A stretch of 64,000 nt of DNA from Gadus chalcogrammus (GCF_026213295.1 NC_079434.1:10420268-10484267); one strand, 5' to 3'. Counted from the first letter of the stretch, positions 11,631 to 37,260 are shown. A program made the numbers and translations. The notes: generated by a model not told the origin, from the sequence alone.

Positions 11631-12896
11631 CACCGTTGTTTTGAAAAAAACGTAAGGGGTAACACTGTCGTTTTGAAAAAAACGTACGAGGTAACACGTC
11701 GTTATTTTCTGGCTTTTTTTTCTGGCTTTTTTGAAAAAAACGTAAGGGGTAACACTGTCGTTTTTTTCTGAAATTTTTGAAAAAAAAACGTAAGGGGTAA
11801 CACTGTCGTTTTGAAAAAACGTAAGGGGTAACACTGTCGTTTTGAAAAAAAACGTAAGGGGTAACACTGTCGTATTGAAAAAAACGTAAGGGGTAACACT
11901 GTCGTTTTTTCTGGCAGTTTTGAAAAAAAGGCAAGGGGTAACACTGTCGTTTTGAAAAAAAGGTAAGGGGTAACACTGTCGTTTTGAAAAAAACGTAAGG
12001 GGTAACACTGTCGTTTTGAAAAAAAACGTAAGGGGTAACATTGTCGTTTTTTTCTGGCCGTTTTGAAAAAAACATAAGGGGTAACACTGTCGTTTTGAAA
12101 AAAACGTAAGGGGTAACACTGACTTTTTTGAAAAAAAAGTCGCTTTTTTCTGGCATTTTTGAAAAAAACCTAAGGGGTAACACTGTCGTTTTGAAAAAAA
12201 AGTAAGGGGTAACACTGTCGTTTGGAAAAAAATGTAAGGGGTAACGTTTTTTTCTGACTTTTTTGAAAAAAACGTAAGGGGTAACACTGTCGTTTTTTTC
12301 TGACTTTTTTGAAAAAAACGTAAGGGGTAACATTGTCGTTTTGAAAAAAACGTAAGGGGTAACACTGTCGTTTTTTTCTGGCCGTTTTGAAAAAAACCTA
12401 AGGGGTAACACTGTTGTTTTTTTCTGGCTTTTTTGAAAAAGACGTAAGGGGTAACACTGTCGTTTTGAAAATAACGTAAGGGGTAACACTGTCGTTTTGA
12501 AAAAACGTGAGGGGTAACACTGTCGTTTTTTTCTGGCCGTTTTGAAAGAAACCTAAGGGGTAACACTGTCGTTTTGAAAAAAACGTAAGGGGTAACACTG
12601 TAATTTTTTTCTGGCAGTTTTGAAAAAAACGTAAGGGGTAACACTGTCGTTTTGAAGAAAACGTAAGGGGTAACACCATCGTTTTGAAAAAAACGTAAGG
12701 GGTAACACTGTCGTTTTGAAAAAATCGTAAGGGGTAACACTGTCGTTTTGTTCTGGCATTTTTGAAAAAAACGTAAGGGGTAACACTGTCATTTTTTTTG
12801 GCAGTTTTGAAAAAAACGTAAGGGGTAACACTGTCGTTCTGAAAAAAATGAGGGGTAACACTGTCGTTTTATATGTCGTTTTGAAATGCAAACTAA

Positions 12897-12961
12897 GGGT
12901 CGGCTTAGCTGAAGAGGTAGAGCAGTAAGCGATTGGTTGCACGTTCAATCCCCAGGGGTAA
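12897..12961 (+). repeat. tRNA-Thr-like SINE head, copy 3, partly deleted
   Basis: Same family as 11228 and 11557, but about eight bases of the anticodon-loop region (TTGTCTTG) are missing and other substitutions are present. It marks a third copy of the higher-order block. Confidence 0.55.
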
Positions 12962-14449
12962 TACTGTCTTTTTGAAAAAAACGTAAGGGGTAACACTGTA
13001 GTTTTGAAAAAAACGTAAGGGGTAACACCGTAGTTTTTTAAAAAAACGTAAGGGGTAACACTGTCGTTTTGAAAAAAACGTAAGGGGCAACACTGTCGTT
13101 TTTTTCTGGCTTTTTTTAAAAAAACGTAGGGGGTAACACTGTCGTTTTGAAAAAAACGTAATGGGTAACACTGTTGTTTTGAAAAAAACGTAAGGGGTAA
13201 CACTGTCGTTTTTTTTCTGGCATTTTTGAAAAAAACATAAGGGGTAACATTGTGGTTTTGAAAAAAACGTATGGGGTAACACTGTCGCTTTGAAAAAAAC
13301 GTAATGGGTAACACTGTCGTTTTGAAAAAAACGTAAGGGGTAGCACTGTCGTTTTTTTCTGGCATTTTTTAAAAAAAAGTAAGGGGTAACACTGTCGTTT
13401 TGAAAGAAACGTCAGGGGTAACACTGTCGTTTTTTTCTGGCCGTTTTGAAAAAAACCTAAGGGGTGACACTGTCGTTTTTTTCTGGCTTTTTTGAAAAAA
13501 ACGTAAGGGGTAACACTGTCGTTTTGAAAATAACGTAAGGGGTGACACTGTCGTTTTGAAAAAAACGTGAGGGGTAACACTGTCGTTTTTTTCTGGCCGT
13601 TTTGAAAAAAACCTAAGGGGTAACACTGTCGTTTTGAAAAAAACGTAAGGGGTAACACTGTAATTTTTTTCTGGCAGTTTTGAAAAAAACGTAAGGGGTA
13701 ACACTGTCGTTTTGAAGAAAACGTAAGGGGTAACACTGTCGTTTTTATCAAATGAAACATGAGGGGTGACACTGTCGTTTTTTTCTGGCCGTTTTGAAAA
13801 AAACCTAAGGGGTGACACTGTCGTTTTTTTCTGGCTTTTTTGAAAAAAACGTATGGGGTAACACTGTCGTTTTGAAAATAACGTAAGGGGTGACACTGTC
13901 GTTTTGAAAAAAATGTGAGGGGTAACACTGTCGTTTTTTTCTGGCCGTTTTGAAAAAAACCTAAGGGGTAACACTGTCGTTTTGAAAAAAATGTGAGGGG
14001 TAACACTGTCGTTTTTTTCTGGCCGTTTTGAAAAAAACCTAAGGGGTAACACTGTCGTTTTGAAAAAAACGTAAGGGGTAACACTGTAATTTTTTTCTGG
14101 CAGTTTTGAAAAAAACGTAAGGGGTAACACTGTCGTTTTGAAGAAAACGTAAGGGGTAACACTGTCGTTTTGAAAAAAACGTAAGGGGTAACACTGTCGT
14201 TTTGAAAAAATCGTAAGGGGTAACACTTTCGTTTTCTTCTGGCATTTTTGAAAAAAACGTAAGGGGTAACACTGTCATTTTTTTTGGCAGTTTTGAAAAA
14301 AACGTAAGGGGTAACACTGTCGTTTTGAAAAAAAAGTAAGGGGTAACACTGTCGTTTTTTCTGGCAGTTTTTAATAAACGTAAGGGGTAACACTGTCGTT
14401 TTGAAAAAACGTAAGGGGTAACACTGTCTTTTTTTTCTTGCATTTTTTA

Positions 14450-17290
14450 AAAAACGTAAGGGGTAACACTGTCGTTTTGAAAAAAACGTAAGGGGTAACA
14501 CTGTCGTTTTGAAAAAAACGTAAGGGGTAACACTAGTTTTGAAAAAAACGTAAGGGGTAACACTGTAGTTTTGAAAAAAACGTAAGGGGTAACACTCGTT
14601 TTGAAAAAAACGTAAGGGGTAACACTGTCGTTTTGAAAAAAACGTAAGTGGTAGCACTGTCGTTTTCTTCTGGCTTTTTTTAAAAAATTGTAAGGGGTAA
14701 CACTGTCGTTTTGAAAAAACGTAAGGGGTAACACTGTCGCTTTGAAAAAAACATAATGGGTAACACTGTCGTTTTGAAAAAAACGTAAGGGGTAACACTG
14801 TCGTTTTTTTCTGGCATTTTTTAAAAAACGTAAGGGGTAACACTGTCGTTTTGAAAAAAACGTAAGGGGTAACACTGTCGTTTTTTTCTGGCATTTTATA
14901 AAAAACGTAAGGGGTAACACTGTCGTTTTGAAAAAAACGTAAGGGGTAACACTGTCGTTTTCAAAAAAACGTAAGGGGCAACACTGTCGTTTTTTTCTGG
15001 CTTTTTTTAAAAAAACGTAGGGGGTAACACTGTCGTTTTGAAAAAAACGTAATGGGTAACACTGTTGTTTTGAAAAAAACGTAAGGGGTAACACTGTCGT
15101 TTTTTTCTGGCATTTTTGAAAAAAACAAGGGGTAACACTGTTGTTTTGAAAAAAACGTAAGGGGTAACACTGTCGTTTTTTTCTGGCATTTTTTAAAAAA
15201 ACGTAAGGGGTAACATTGTGGTTTTGAAAAAAACGTAAGGGGTAACACTGTCGCTTTGAAAAAAACGTAAGGGGTAACACTGTCGTTTTGGAAAAAAACG
15301 TAAGGGGTAACACTGTCGCTTTGAAAAAAACGTAATGGGTAACACTGTCGTTTTGAAAAAAACGTAAGGGGTAGCACTGTCGTTTTTTTCTGGCATTTTT
15401 TAAAAAAACGTAAGGGGTAACACTGTCGTTTTGAAAGAAACGTCAGGGGTAACACTGTCGTTTTTTTATGGCCGTTTTGAAAAAAAACTAAGGGGTGACA
15501 CTGTAATTTTTTTCTGGCAGTTTTGAAAAAAACGTAAGGGGTAACACTGTCGTTTTGAAGAAAACGTAAGGGGTAACACTGTCGTTTTTATCAAATGAAA
15601 CATGAGGGGTGACACTGTCGTTTTTTTCTGGCAGTTTTGAAAAAAACGTAAGGGGTAACACTGTCGTTTTGGAGAAAACGTAAGGGGTAACACTGTCGTT
15701 TTTATCAAATGAAACATGAGGGGTGACACTGTCGTTTTTTTCTGGCAGTTTTGAAAAAAACGTAAGGGGTAACACTGTCGTTTTGAAGAAAACGTAAGGG
15801 GTAACACTGTCGTTTTTATCAAATGAAACATGAGGGGTAACACTGTCGTTTTGAAAAAACGTAAGGGGTAACACTGTCGTTTTGAAAAAAACGTAAGGGG
15901 TAACACTGTCGTTTTGAAAAAAACGTAAGGGGTAACACTAGTTTTGAAAAAAACGTAAGGGGTAACACTGTAGTTTTGAAAAAAACGTAAGGGGTAACAC
16001 TCGTTTTGAAAAAAACGTAAGGGGTAACACTGTCGTTTTGAAAAAAACGTAAGTGGTAGCACTGTCGTTTTCTTCTGGCTTTTTTTAAAAAATTGTAAGG
16101 GGTAACACTGTCGTTTTGAAAAAAACGTAAGGGGTAACACTGTCGCTTTGAAAAAAACATAATGGGTAACACTGTCGTTTTGAAAAAAACGTAAGGGGTA
16201 ACACTGTCGTTTTTTTCTGGCATTTTTTAAAAAACGTAAGGGGTAACACTGTCGTTTTGAAAAAAACGTAAGGGGTAACACTGTCGTTTTTTTCTGGCAT
16301 TTTATAAAAAACGTAAGGGGTAACACTGTCGTTTTGAAAAAAACGTAAGGGGTAACACTGTCGTTTTCAAAAAAACGTAAGGGGCAACACTGTCGTTTTT
16401 TTCTGGCTTTTTTTAAAAAAACGTAGGGGGTAACACTGTCGTTTTGAAAAAAACGTAATGGGTAACACTGTTGTTTTGAAAAAAACGTAAGGGGTAACAC
16501 TGTCGTTTTTTTCTGGCATTTTTGAAAAAAACAAGGGGTAACACTGTTGTTTTGAAAAAAACGTAAGGGGTAACACTGTCGTTTTTTTCTGGCATTTTTT
16601 AAAAAAACGTAAGGGGTAACATTGTGGTTTTGAAAAAAACGTAAGGGGTAACACTGTCGCTTTGAAAAAAACGTAAGGGGTAACACTGTCGTTTTGGAAA
16701 AAAACGTAAGGGGTAACACTGTCGCTTTGAAAAAAACGTAATGGGTAACACTGTCGTTTTGAAAAAAACGTAAGGGGTAGCACTGTCGTTTTTTTCTGGC
16801 ATTTTTTAAAAAAACGTAAGGGGTAACACTGTCGTTTTGAAAGAAACGTCAGGGGTAACACTGTCGTTTTTTTCTGGCCGTTTTGAAAAAAAACTAAGGG
16901 GTGACACTGTAATTTTTTTCTGGCAGTTTTGAAAAAAACGTAAGGGGTAACACTGTCGTTTTGAAGAAAACGTAAGGGGTAACACTGTCGTTTTTATCAA
17001 ATGAAACATGAGGGGTGACACTGTCGTTTTTTTCTGGCAGTTTTGAAAAAAACGTAAGGGGTAACACTGTCGTTTTGGAGAAAACGTAAGGGGTAACACT
17101 GTCGTTTTTATCAAATGAAACATGAGGGGTGACACTGTCGTTTTTTTCTGGCAGTTTTGAAAAAAACGTAAGGGGTAACACTGTCGTTTTGAAGAAAACG
17201 TAAGGGGTAACACTGTCGTTTTTATCAAATGAAACATGAGGGGTAACACTGTCGTTTTGAAAAAACGTAAGGGGTAACACTGTCGTTTTT
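14450..17290. repeat. Tandem 1.4-kb higher-order duplication in the satellite
   Basis: About 14450-15875 is repeated at about 15850-17280, with an offset of 1404-1406 bp. Every rare variant recurs in order: the CACTAGTTTTG break (14531 and 15935), the AAAAAATTGTAAGG unit, the AAAACAAGGGG short unit, the GTTTTGGAAAA unit and the three TATCAAATG units. The two copies look nearly identical, with one- or two-base indels, so the duplication is young or an assembly product. Confidence 0.85.
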
Positions 17291-17399
17291 TTCTGGCATT
17301 TTTAAAAAAAACTTAAGGGGTAACACTGTCGTTTTGAAAAAAACGTAAGGGGTAACACTGTCGTTTTGAAATAAATGTAAGGGGTAACGTTTTTTTCTG

Positions 17400-18322
17400 G
17401 ATACATCTTATTTCCCTGCTCACCGCCGTGTGAGCAGGGACTCGAACCTTAGTCTACAGAGCGTTAACCAACAGCCCTGACCGCAGCACCACCAAGACGC
17501 TAACCACAGCATGTTTGGAGGTTATACTTGACTTTACCATTCACATGATAGAGAAATAAGATGAATCCATTCGGGTACCTCTTGAACCCTGGCTCTGAGC
17601 AGGGCACCTGAACCCACATAGTGTCTGAAAGAGCATCATTCTTATTAGCCGTGCGTGCAGGGACTCGAACCTGAGTCTACAGAGCGTTAACCAACAGCCG
17701 TGACCGCTACACCACCAAGAGGCTTAACAGAGCTTGTTTGGAGGTTATACTTGACTTTACCATTCACATGATAGAGAAATAAGATGTATCCATTAAGGTA
17801 CCTCTGGTGGCCGTGTGAGCAGGGACTCGAACCTTAGTCTACAGAGCATTAACCAACAGCCCTGACCGCTGCACCACCAAGACGCTAACCACATCATGTT
17901 TGGAGGTTATACTTGACTTAACCATTCACATGATAGAGAAATAAGATGAATCCATTAGGGTACCTCTTGAACCCTGGTTCTGAGCAGGGCACCTAAACCT
18001 ACATAGTGTCTGAAAGAGCATCATTCTTATTAGCCGTGCGTGCAGGGACTCGAACCTGAGTCTACAGAGCGTTAACTAACAGCCCTGACCGCTACACCAC
18101 CAAGACGCATAGCAGAGCATGTTTGGAGGTTATACTTGACTTTACCATTCACATGATAGAGAAATAAGATGTATCCATTATGGTACCTCTTGAACCCTTG
18201 TTCGGAGCAGGGCACCTGAACCAACATAGTGACTGATAGCTCATCCTTCTTATTAACCTTGCGTGCATGCGGGGACTCGAACCTGCACCTGCAGAGTGCT
18301 AACCCACAGCCCTTACCACCAG
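17400..18322 (-). repeat. Reverse array of about five tRNA-like (SINE-type) units
   Basis: Same family as 10198-10985 but on the minus strand. The B-box complement GGGACTCGAACC occurs near 17438, 17661, 17823, 18047 and 18275. The A-box complement is ACCGCTACACCACCAAGA. The tail complement is GGAGGTTATACTTGACTTTA. The last unit is truncated at about 18322. With the forward array it brackets the satellite symmetrically. Confidence 0.75.
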
Positions 18323-19965
18323 CCTGAAATAACAGGGCATTTTCTTTTAAATTGAATCCAAAATCATATGTAATATGTCTCATATTGGAAACTTTGGTTG
18401 GCTTTTATTTTGAAACAACAGTCATAAGCAGGACTTGAAGCTGGGTCCCAAGCACGCTATTCAGCAGGTCTTAAAACTTCAAATGGAAGGGCTTTCATCA
18501 GTGGGCCATTGGCTAAATCACCATTGTGTTACCTCATTAGGTACACAATAACTTACATGATAATCTTCTTCAATTTAACTATATCACATTAAATCACAGA
18601 TTCAGTCCTTTGTCGCAAACAGGTGAAAACATAAAGCAAATTTTCGATTTTAAAAAGCAAAATAATTATAACTTCAGCTTCATTCAATGAGGTCTCGTTA
18701 CTTTGAGTCCGCCGTGTGCCGCATTTGCGTGCTGTTGGGCATTAAGCAATCAATGCTGCCATGTAGCGTTTTCTTCTAACGAATCCATGAAACCAGTTTT
18801 GACATCATCCCCCTGTGATGAGGCTGCAGATTTTTCTGCAACATTTTCTTTGCAAAGTAGCAGTTGAACTGTTAATTTGTGTTGTTTTTTTACACACTCC
18901 CCAGATCTCCTAGCCAGGCTCCGCCCGCCAAAGTACTTCGACTCAATTTTAATTTCCCTTCAGTACTACGTCTGGGTCTATGGTATGGGGCCACTCACAC
19001 TAGGGCCATTTGCCTGTTCCGTGCTGCAGGAAGATTCAGCACGATTCCCCTTCTCCCCACTCCCCCCGCTGGCCCGTGGTCACACTGCTCCCAAGGGCGT
19101 GGCCTGGGCACGATTGCTCCTTCATACATACGTCATCACGTCGTAATACCACAAATACGTCATCACCAAGCGTGGTGTACCTACTAAATATTTGGCTTAC
19201 TTCTCGAATCCTTAAATAATGATTGAGTAATCCATTTGAGTAATCGACGTTCAGAAGACCGTCCTTACTTAACTACCTCAGATGACGTGAATCAAATGAC
19301 GGGTCAATAACCTACCGACCGGGCGCCGTTAATAAACATTATAAATAAATATATAAACGTCACATTTAACGTCACAGTACACCTTCAACCTAAGGATTTG
19401 CGGTGATATGTTAAAACAATTGTTAAACAATTATTAAAAGCACTGCTGCTGCGGCTCCCCGTTTAGCGCCATTGCTTCCACTGTTCTTTTGAATAGACGC
19501 AGTGCATTCTGGGGCAGTTTAGTACGTCTAGTAAGCTAGCGATGCTTACTCAAAATCTTTCCGGAAGTAGAAGACATTCGGATACTACTCGCTTACCTAA
19601 ACTCGCTTACTAAGTTCTCGCTTACTCAATTTGACGTCATAGTTAGTAGGAGTAGTAAGCAAGTACGCGGTTTCGAACACACCCATTGCATTGGGCTGGT
19701 GGGGCTAGAGCCCCTCTTGCCCCTCCAGACAAACTCAGCCGGAAGAAGCAAGCCAGGGTCGAGTAAAAATTAAATAAAGGCGCCAAACTTATTATTTGAT
19801 AGTAATTTCTGGGGAGATTATTTTTTAAATATATACATATATATAAAAATATAGATATTATATTTTCTATACATATATTATTTTCATTTTCCTTTTCTTT
19901 TCTTTTTTTCTTGTGAGAGTAGGTGGGGCCGAGCCCCACTTGCCCCTAATGACCAGTCGCCACTG
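18323..19965. other. Gene-free right end of composite element
   Basis: No coding support. 19490-19680 is a worn repeat with CTCGCTTACT and TTGACGTCA motifs. 19800-19900 is AT-rich. The last 50 bp carry GTGGGGCCGAGCCCCACTTG and the terminal CCAGTCGCCACTG. Confidence 0.5.
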
Positions 19966-19973
19966 GTATGAAG

Positions 19974-22411
19974 GAATGTAAAGTGGGGGCCCTTGAAAGT
20001 GCGTCACGCTCCCCCACCGCAGGCGCCGGGGCAGCAACAGCGCGGCTCTACACCGCCGGAGCCCGGTCAACGCTGCGTGCCGTAGCGCAGTTTACATAAA
20101 ATATTCATAGTCTGAGAAGAGAGCTGAGGAGCGTGTCTCCTTCGGCCTCCTCCCTCGCTCCACCTCCTGTCGACTTCAGGTGGAGGCAACCTCCTAAACG
20201 TGGGGGGTATTCAGATTGAGAAGGCTTCAGTCATCCAGGCGGGGGGAATGTTTGGTTGGAATTGCTCTGCTCAAGATAGAAAAGGCTTTGTGGAAAAATT
20301 AAAACACACACAATTCTGAAGTGCCCCCCCCCCTCCCCCCGGTCAGGTGGATTGGAGCAGCGATAGGTGGGAGGAGGTAAAGGAGTTAGGGGTACGCCTC
20401 CGTGTGAAGGAGCAGAGGAGGAGCAGGAGAGGGGCAGGGTGGAGCTTATGTTTAGGAGGTGGTGCATGAGGATATTGGATGACACGTGTTCTCTGCAGGA
20501 CTGCCAGGTCATTAGGATTCCTAAGTGATGACGCACGCTGGGGATCAATAGTAGACGAGGAGTGAGGAAGAGGTAGTGGGGAAGTGGAGGAGGGAGAGCA
20601 GGGAGAGGAGAGGAGGAGGAGGAGAGATGAGTGAAGGCGGAGACGGGGAAGGAGGTTGAAGTATGGATCCGAAGAGGGTGGAGGAAGTGGAGGAAGTGGA
20701 GGGGAGGAGGCGGGAAGAGAGGATGCTGATGAGGAGAAGGAGAGGACGAGGAGGTGGAGAGGCATGAGCCGAGTGCTTTCGTTCGGGTGGAACGTCCCAC
20801 CCTCCACCGTGTGACGGCATACGTCCACCTCCAAGGACACTGTGACCTCCCCCAGGCCCAGCTCCCCTCACCCTCTCTGGGGGGGGCTCCATGGAACCAG
20901 CACCCCCTCCTGCTAGGGGTAGATGTATTCAGTCATTGTCAGATACTGCATGGCTCGATACCATATGCTAATGAGGCGTGTGACATCAGAGGCTGCGGTG
21001 AATAAAGGGGGGGGGGGGGGGGGGGGGGGTCATCTTGACATAAATTGAAACCTACTGCATAGAGATGAGATTATTTAACATTGGAGATACCGCCGTTTGA
21101 TAAACAACCATCCATGCTAATCCCTCTCCAGCCAATCCTGAGGGTTCTCTCGCACCGATAGTGCCAAATCAGGGCTTCTGTTGGGGGGCAGGACAGGCTT
21201 CCTGCTCGAGGAGGTTGTCAAGCTGGGGGGAGGACATTGGGGATCGCATCCAGACCCTGGGACCTGGTGGTCAAGCACCATTGCCGAGATACGAGTTCCC
21301 AGCCCCCCCCTTCGTGTACCTTTCTACGGAAACTTGTTAAATTTGAACTTGTGATACGTCCGAGCCCTAACAGGCTTGGGGGCTCCTGATGTTCTTGTTC
21401 CTACCTCATGTGTGTCCTCTGACCGAACGCTGGCCTGGATTCAGGACTTTACTCTGCAGTTAAGTCCTGGGGAGCGCGTGCTGCTGCTGAAGTGGTTGTG
21501 TGTGCGTGTGGCAGGACTATAAACATTTCATTTGTTCTGCGCATTAGGGAGGTCGAAGATGATCCTGTCGGTAGGTCCGCGGTTATTTAGTCGCTGGTAA
21601 ATATTCAGGATTTACGGTGGGTGTCGTTATTATAGATAAACACTAAACCTCAGAGCACATGACCTGAGAGATCCACCTCTACGGCAGAGCAGGGACAAAC
21701 AGTTAATAATACCTCTGTTCATACAGTGGAGATAAAACATACATTAGCTTTATTATTATTTGATGTGAGCATCGTTTATTGTTTGGAATTCATAGTGATT
21801 CATGGTGCTGTGTGTTGTGGGAGAGGTATTTAGGATGGGGTTAAAGCTTGTGTAGGCCATTCGGAGAAACCAGCCAAAGTAAGCTAGGCTTTGAAAGTCT
21901 CAAAATGAAAACATCTCACCCCTCCCTTCAGGCCTTCCTTGTAAAGACACTCCCCCGAACCACGACTAGCTTGATAGGTCTGCCTAGCCTTGGGCAAGAC
22001 TCCGCTCAGGCCTGATGAGGGCAATGGCAGAGTGAGTGCAGCACAGGTAACAGAGTGGGTAGGTAGACAGGTAGGCCCTCTAAACATTTTATTTGGGCAT
22101 GATTTAATTATTTGATGGTCCGATCACAGGCCGGCGACAGCCACCAAAACTGGATCACCTACCCTAGCTTTAATGGAGTCATTCACTGTGTTTCTTTCAT
22201 TTATTCATCAAACTTCCCTGGTGACTCACTGACAAAACACTAATACTCATAACTGACACTCATAGCTACACATCATACAAATCCGGTCTCTGGATTAAAG
22301 CTTCGGCTAAATGAATGAATTCTAAATAATTAATTCAAAATCACTGCAGTATCTAAAAGGCATTCAGATGCGATGGTTTGGTGGATGATTATATTTATGA
22401 TATGCACTCTG

Positions 22412-22447
<36 letters not shown>

Positions 22448-22483
22448 CTCTCTCTGTCTCTCTCTCTCTCTTTCTCCCCACAG
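19974..22483. other. Gene-free sequence upstream of the first cacnb2 exon seen
   Basis: 20560-20770 is purine-rich (GGAGGAGG). A G homopolymer of about 24 nt lies at 21006-21030. 21195-21300 has GGGGATCGCATCCAGACC, a worn SINE-like tail. The stretch ends in (TC)n at 22415-22470, which forms the polypyrimidine tract of the next exon. I did not find the preceding cacnb2 exon (the linker before the SH3 domain) here, so it lies further upstream. Confidence 0.5.
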
Positions 22484-35246
<12,763 letters not shown>

Positions 35247-35258
35247 CCCAACCAACGA

Positions 35259-35262
<4 letters not shown>

Positions 35263-35342
<80 letters not shown>
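35263..35342. repeat. (CA)n microsatellite just after the cacnb2 stop
   Basis: About 80 bp of pure CA, inside the probable 3' UTR. Confidence 0.95.
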
Positions 35343-35347
<5 letters not shown>

Positions 35348-37237
35348 CGCACAAACACACACAAAGATTCTACACACACAAACAACAGACACAACCCACA
35401 TAAACATACAACACACACAACCTACATAAACACATACACACCTACAACTTAAACAACATACAGAACCCCCATGCACACACACATACAACATGGACAATTA
35501 CACACACGTGCAACATACAGAAACGTACACACACATTCAAAATACACACACATACAAAAACATACAAGATTAAGATACACAAACATACATATCCATTCAA
35601 CATGCACAAACATACACACATGCATCTATATATATATATAACATTTTAAAACATAAACAACAGTTATATACACACTCAGACATAAATACAAACATAAAAA
35701 CACATGCACTTACATAAACACACACGGATTGAGTGTGACCGGGCGTCCATTTTGTTTCCACTGTGCTGCTACTTCCTGTCTCCCCCCTGACCCCACCGAA
35801 TGCTTCCTTTGTAAAGACTGTTGCCAGGCAACGGGGATATTTTATTCAATAGACACAATATACTAATATAAATGTGTGTATCTATGCATAGACATTGTGG
35901 TTTATGTGTGGATATGCATGGATATTTTGAAATATGCATATTTTAAACCTGTGTTTGATAAAGCATGAACAGAGCTGAACTTCTCCTGTGCTTTCTTGAT
36001 GTAAGGGTTTAGGCTTTAGGGTTGTCGGTCGGTTTCAGGGCTAAGGTTTGGTTGAAAGGTTTGGTTTCTGGTTTCAGGATAGGGGTTTTATATTAGGGTT
36101 AGGTTCTAGGGTTTGGATATGGGGTTAGAGTTTCCTATTAGGGTTAAGGCCCAGACACATCAGGGTGGCCGTCTGACAATGTCAGGCCATCGGTGGGTGT
36201 CTGCGGCCGATCCAGCATGTTGAATCAAGAGATGGAGGCCGTCAGCCAGAGATATCCCTCGGATTGGCTGTTCAGCTTTAGCGAATCAATGCAAGAGAGA
36301 CGGAGGTGAGTAAAGCAGCAAACAAGGTCGTCAAGAGGGCACGCACAGAGATTGTCTCAATTTTCCCCTTTATCTCATCAGATCATTCATTATTTTCACA
36401 AATTCTCGATTAGAAGTAGCTGTACCATGAAACCGTCTGAGGGAGAGTTCTGCTTTGTTCAATGTGTCTATATCCACAGTCCTAGGTTGTCCCTTTTTGA
36501 AAGACAATACAGACCACCGCAACCTGCTGGTAGGAAGAGATATTTCCTCTAACGCAGGCGCAGAATGTTTGTTCTAGTTGGCCGACGGCGGTAGTCTTTG
36601 CGTGCAACTTTTTTGCAAAGACCCAGGCAACGTGTGGCAACAAAACAGACTGCCTTCGTCGCTGCTGCTTCTTTGACGTTCAGTGTGTCAGGGCTTTTAG
36701 TTTTTTTGGTTCTAGGGTAAGGTGGGTAAGGGTTCCCTATCAGTGTTAGGGTTGAGGGTTCGGGTTTCCTATTAGGGCTAAGGTTTTGTGTTGGTTTAAG
36801 GGTTTCTTTTTATGGCTGGTTTTAGGGTTGGGCTTCCCCGATTATGGTAACGTTTAAGATTCTGGTTTTTGGGGGTTGATTTTAGGGTAAGGTGTTCCGT
36901 TTAGGAACAACTTACCAAGTAGTGTCAGGCTCAGGCTTGGAGTTTAGGTTTAGGTTTAACGATTGGTAAAATACCTTATTCAGAAGCATATTCGATTAGC
37001 TTCCTTTAATTCGACTACTGATGTGAGGACCAACCAGGTGAGTGGGTGTTGCTTTTCACAGAACATTACATTTCAATTTCATTGGTCTGGTCTGATTCTT
37101 ATTTTCAGATATTTTATGTTGTTTGTTGATTAGGTATCTTCATCTCCACCTGAAGACAAACCAACTTCCAGCTCTGAACAAGAAGTAATTCTTTGTATTT
37201 TTCAAATGGCTCCACTGGGGGTACATCAATACCCTTA

Positions 37238-37243
37238 AATAAA
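37238..37243 (+). terminator. cacnb2: Candidate cacnb2 polyadenylation signal
   Basis: AATAAA in CCCTTAAATAAAGAAAAC, about 2 kb after the stop codon. Position and hexamer only; other sites may be used. Confidence 0.3.
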
Positions 37244-37260
37244 GAAAACTAGAAAAAATA

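Larger units (their letters stand above)
11030..17398. repeat. Large 32-bp satellite array (about 6.4 kb)
   Basis: The basic unit contains GTAAGGGGTAACACTGTC plus CGTTTTGAAAAAAACG, 32 bp in all. The second part is an inverted repeat (CGTTTT/AAAACG) that could fold into a small hairpin. A common longer variant inserts TTTTTTTCTGGCAG before TTTTGAAAA. A third variant carries TATCAAATGAAACATGAGG (13740s, 15590, 15700, 15820, 16990, 17110, 17225). Three tRNA-like pieces interrupt the left part. Because 32 is not a multiple of 3 and the minus strand has no stop in any phase, the array reads as long false proteins. Confidence 0.95.
7204..19965. mobile_element. Candidate 12.76-kb composite hAT-type insertion
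   Basis: The left end reads CAGTGGCGACTGG at 7204-7216 and the right end reads CCAGTCGCCACTG at 19953-19965, an exact 13-bp terminal inverted repeat. The flanks are GTATGGAG (7196-7203) and GTATGAAG (19966-19973), a 7/8 match of the 8-bp length expected for hAT target duplications. GTGGGGC-type motifs follow inside both ends. No transposase is visible. The interior holds a RecQ-like fragment, a fold-back element, a MITE-like palindrome, two opposed tRNA-like arrays and a large satellite. The other reading is two separate copies of one hAT family flanking old repeats. The matched flanks favour a single insertion. Confidence 0.55.
35247..37260 (+). other. cacnb2: Probable cacnb2 3' UTR
   Basis: A (CA)n array starts 17 bp after the stop (35263-35342), followed by CA-rich text to about 35730. 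No exon is seen. The end is set by the first clear AATAAA at 37238-37243. This assignment is inference only. Confidence 0.4.

Noticed and set aside
11601..17280. Long minus-strand frames of up to 592 codons (LPLTFFSKRQCYPLRFF-type repeats)
   Set aside because: They are translations of the 32-bp satellite. The unit has no stop in any phase on that strand and cycles all three frames every 96 bp. No start context, domain or composition supports a protein.
10198..18322. True tRNA genes
   Set aside because: The units have A- and B-box-like sequence but no full cloverleaf or acceptor stem pairing that I can see. They are tandem copies with SINE-like tails.
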